Shown one piece after another: positions 6,626 to 7,471 of a stretch of DNA of 7,471 bases. Under the pieces are notes generated by a model. That model searched no databases. It saw only the letters and a program-made list of their open reading frames with translations, and had not been told where the DNA came from. Source of the stretch: Shewanella sp. (GTDB lineage: Bacteria > Pseudomonadota > Gammaproteobacteria > Enterobacterales > Shewanellaceae). A program made the translations under genes and the position numbers. How positions within the stretch are numbered: the first letter of the stretch is position 1; each line of letters begins with the position of its first letter. The stretch covers positions 1 to 7,471 of the forward strand of contig SDWK01000389.1 of the NCBI GenBank assembly GCA_004195335.1. Direction: 5' to 3'.

Positions 6626-6666
6626 GAAGCTCGTAGCTTCATCGCTTGTAATTGCTTGCAGCAAGC
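6626..6666. repeat. Two small hairpins between the dbpA terminator and the repeat island
   Basis: GAAGCT at 6626-6631 pairs with AGCTTC at 6635-6640 (loop CGT), and GCTTG at 6654-6658 pairs with CAAGC at 6662-6666 (loop CAG). They flank the left end of the large inverted repeat at 6671-6761. No reading frame of note lies here. Confidence 0.4.
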
Positions 6667-6670
6667 TTAT

Positions 6671-6761
6671 GTGTAAACACTTCTGTGACACGCCGCAAGC
6701 ACATTCCCTGTGGGCTCTACGACAGCATCCCTGCTGCCGAAGGTCACAGCCGCGTTTACAC
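6671..6761 (-). repeat. 91-bp inverted-repeat element (island B) with inner GGGA-loop hairpins
   Basis: Outer arms of 19 bases (6671-6689 and 6743-6761) match as an inverted repeat at 16 of 19 positions. Inside are CACA/TGTG (6700-6703, 6709-6712) with loop GGGAA on the minus strand, and CAGCA/TGCTG (6723-6727, 6732-6736) with minus loop GGGA. The compact size, long imperfect arms and lack of coding potential suggest a MITE- or REP-like dispersed element. I have seen similar intergenic sequences in Shewanella, but copy number cannot be judged from this window. Confidence 0.6.
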
Positions 6762-6967
6762 CGGGTTATCTATCTCTTCGATTTGTTATTGTTAGTTAAT
6801 TTAGATATCTGAACATAAGCTTGTTCTGTTGGGTATCAATGATTGTGAAGAAGTTAGGGACAATTTTTGATCTAACCTAAAACAGGACTTGCAGATATAG
6901 ATAATCAACCCGTGCCATGTAACCTTTCAGATACGAAGATTCCCCGTTGGAAGTTGCCGAAGGGCGT
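6762..6967. other. AT-rich spacer between islands B and C
   Basis: No gene is supported. GAACA/TGTTC forms a hairpin at 6811-6826 and GTTAG/CTAAC a loose one near 6853-6876. CGTTGGAA occurs twice, at 6945-6952 and 6965-6972, 20 bases apart, and ATTCC at 6939-6943 can pair with GGAAT at 6969-6973, just at the foot of the structured RNA-like element. No convincing promoter was found for that element. Confidence 0.35.
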
Positions 6968-7054
6968 TGGAATAAATTGCGTGAGCCGGACATGGATGTC
7001 TGGCTAGCTTTCGGGGTACAGGATGTACCATCGGAAGTGGTAGCAATTTATCCA
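6968..7054 (+). ncRNA. Candidate structured RNA: three-way junction with GGA loops (island C)
   Basis: Closing stem: 6972-6980 pairs with 7043-7051 (nine pairs), then 6968-6970 with 7052-7054 past a bulged A. First arm: AGCCGGAC (6984-6991) pairs with GTCTGGCT (6998-7005), loop AUGGAU. Second arm: GGTAC (7015-7019) pairs with GTACC (7025-7029), loop AGGAU, extended by 7007-7014 with 7031-7038 past a bulged A. Four pairs in the two arms plus one at the foot of arm two are G-U wobbles when read as plus-strand RNA; on the minus strand they would be A-C mismatches. So the fold favours plus-strand RNA. ACAUGGAUGU in arm one equals the CsrA/RsmE-type consensus ACANGGANGU. No promoter is identified, so expression is unproven; a DNA-level repeat is the alternative. 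Confidence 0.5.
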
Positions 7055-7077
7055 TAAGAGATGAGGCCCGTACTCAA

Positions 7078-7166
7078 TGCATGTAACTTCGCCGGGGCGT
7101 CAAAGGTGGATGCAAGGAGGATGAGGACGAGCAGTCCTCCTTGCCCGGTGTGGTACGGAGTACCGC
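7078..7166 (+). ncRNA. Further hairpins of island C, including two mutually exclusive folds
   Basis: TGCAT (7078-7082) pairs with ATGCA (7110-7114), enclosing CTT/AAG and CGC/GCG pairs around 7087-7105. Next, CAAGGAGGA (7113-7121) pairs with TCCTCCTTG (7135-7143), but GAGGAC (7123-7128) can instead pair with GTCCTC (7134-7139) around GAGCA; the two share the right arm. The third, 7150-7156 with 7160-7166, is a seven-pair stem with one U-G and a GGA loop. The region is purine-rich in its loops and is probably part of the same element as the junction at 6968-7054. Confidence 0.4.
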
Positions 7167-7174
7167 GACTTTAA

Positions 7175-7191
7175 TCCAAATGAAGTTTGGA
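7175..7191. repeat. Hairpin near the right end of island C
   Basis: TCCAAA (7175-7180) pairs with TTTGGA (7186-7191) around TGAAG, and outside it CTTT (7169-7172) can pair with AAAG (7192-7195) past two unpaired A. No T-run follows, so it is not a clear terminator. Confidence 0.45.
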
Positions 7192-7196
7192 AAAGC

Positions 7197-7275
7197 TTAT
7201 TTATGGATACGAATGAAGGGTAAACTTAATCTCGCTGCAAGCGATTAATACCAATGAAGCTGTGACCATAAATAA
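7197..7275. repeat. 10-bp perfect inverted repeat enclosing a hairpin
   Basis: TTATTTATGG (7197-7206) is the exact reverse complement of CCATAAATAA (7266-7275). Between them TTAAT (7226-7230) and CGCT (7233-7236) pair with AGCG (7240-7243) and ATTAA (7244-7248), loop GCA. AATGAAG occurs twice inside (7212-7218 and 7253-7259). This could be the boundary of the inserted element or a separate small one. Confidence 0.4.
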
Positions 7276-7299
7276 ACCACACCAATACCAACAAACCAA

Positions 7300-7332
7300 A
7301 AACAGAGTTAAAAGGCGCTAACTACGAGCGCC
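7300..7332 (-). terminator. Intrinsic terminator of the leftward GFA-family gene, overlapping its stop codon
   Basis: Read leftward, GGCGCT (7332-7327) pairs with AGCGCC (7319-7314) around seven bases, followed by TTTTAACTCTGTTTTT. The upstream arm lies in the last codons (for Gly-Ala) and the TAG stop at 7320-7318 begins at the edge of the loop, so the hairpin is shared between the coding sequence and 3' end. Confidence 0.75.
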
Positions 7333-7471
7333 ACTGTACCTTGGTGTATCATCCTCGATGTGCAACCACTTTAGCTGGCTGGAAGTATGAATATGATACT
7401 TCACTGGCACCAGATTTGGGTCATCCAGTGACGCAATACTCAATGAATAGTATTTCGGATAGCCTGTATCG
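7318..7471 (-). CDS. GFA-family (glutathione-dependent formaldehyde-activating-like) protein, C-terminal 50 aa
   Basis: The frame enters from the right edge and ends at TAG 7320-7318. The residues include IASLDDPNLVPVKYHIHT and, further on, WLHIEDDTPRYSG. This is the typical C-terminus of GFA proteins (pattern SLDDPxxxxPxxHIxxxSxxxWxxxxDxxPRY). The Mss4-like beta-tent fold of this family binds zinc through cysteines in the N-terminal part, which is outside the window. Only some members act on S-hydroxymethyl-glutathione; most have unknown substrates, so I give no gene symbol. The final ARS tail is short and normal. The hairpin over the stop codon is its terminator. Confidence 0.8.
   Translation of the reverse strand, partial: DTGYPKYYSLSIASLDDPNLVPVKYHIHTSSQLKWLHIEDDTPRYSGARS

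Noticed and set aside
6588..6812. 74-codon plus-strand frame after dbpA
   Set aside because: It begins in the T-run of the dbpA terminator and crosses the 91-bp inverted repeat, so it is not a credible gene.
6762..6912. Imperfect inverted match between CGGGTTATCTATC (6762-6774) and AGATAATCAACCCG near 6899-6912
   Set aside because: The pairing needs a four-base insertion and is short, so it is not reliable evidence of element ends.
6983..7006. Resemblance to group II intron domain V, because of the GAGCCGG start
   Set aside because: The stem is too short, and the internal bulge and GNRA tetraloop are missing. No reverse transcriptase lies nearby.
6968..7054. Retron msr/msd or transposon guide RNA
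   Set aside because: No reverse transcriptase, TnpB or IS200/IS605-like gene is encoded in the window, and I see no diagnostic motif.

Overview
The window looks like chromosomal DNA of a marine gammaproteobacterium, most likely Shewanella or a close relative. The pointers are a DbpA-type RNA helicase, a POT-family peptide transporter, a DUF3313 lipoprotein, an orphan periplasmic binding protein of a type common in this group, and intergenic spaces filled with hairpin-rich repeats. The genus is inferred from gene and repeat style, not from a marker gene.

Layout, left to right. Bases 1-548 hold no convincing complete gene. An open frame enters from the left edge and stops at 117. It is followed by clustered hairpins (about 94-212), a further repeat-like block (about 300-460) and two hairpins (470-525), one of which can end the leftward gene at 549-860 (103 aa, unknown). 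A leftward orphan periplasmic solute-binding protein follows (981-1874). The 475-base gap after it carries a short in-frame scrap of an RHS repeat-associated core domain (about 1890-1965). Three rightward, independently terminated or separately promoted genes come next: a proton-coupled oligopeptide transporter (2350-3759, strong terminator at 3796-3822), a DUF3313 lipoprotein (3984-4679), and dbpA (5084-6493, TTG start, 5' leader with a hairpin, strong terminator at 6557-6589). From 6590 to about 7310 there is a long non-coding repeat island. The right edge carries the C-terminal 50 codons of a leftward GFA-family gene, with its terminator overlapping its stop codon.

The genes do not form one pathway. 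They are separate housekeeping or envelope functions: peptide uptake, an outer-membrane-type lipoprotein, large-subunit ribosome assembly, and a zinc-dependent GFA-type enzyme.

The most interesting material is non-coding. The right-hand island contains a well-formed three-way-junction RNA-like fold (6968-7054) whose arms end in AUGGAU and AGGAU loops. Its G-U wobble pairs are compatible only with plus-strand RNA. Hairpins with GGA in the loop on one strand also occur in the islands at 94-212 and 6671-6761. These resemble CsrA/RsmA binding hairpins, so a dispersed family of Csr-type decoy hairpins is a testable hypothesis. No CRISPR array, tRNA, rRNA or intact insertion sequence was seen.
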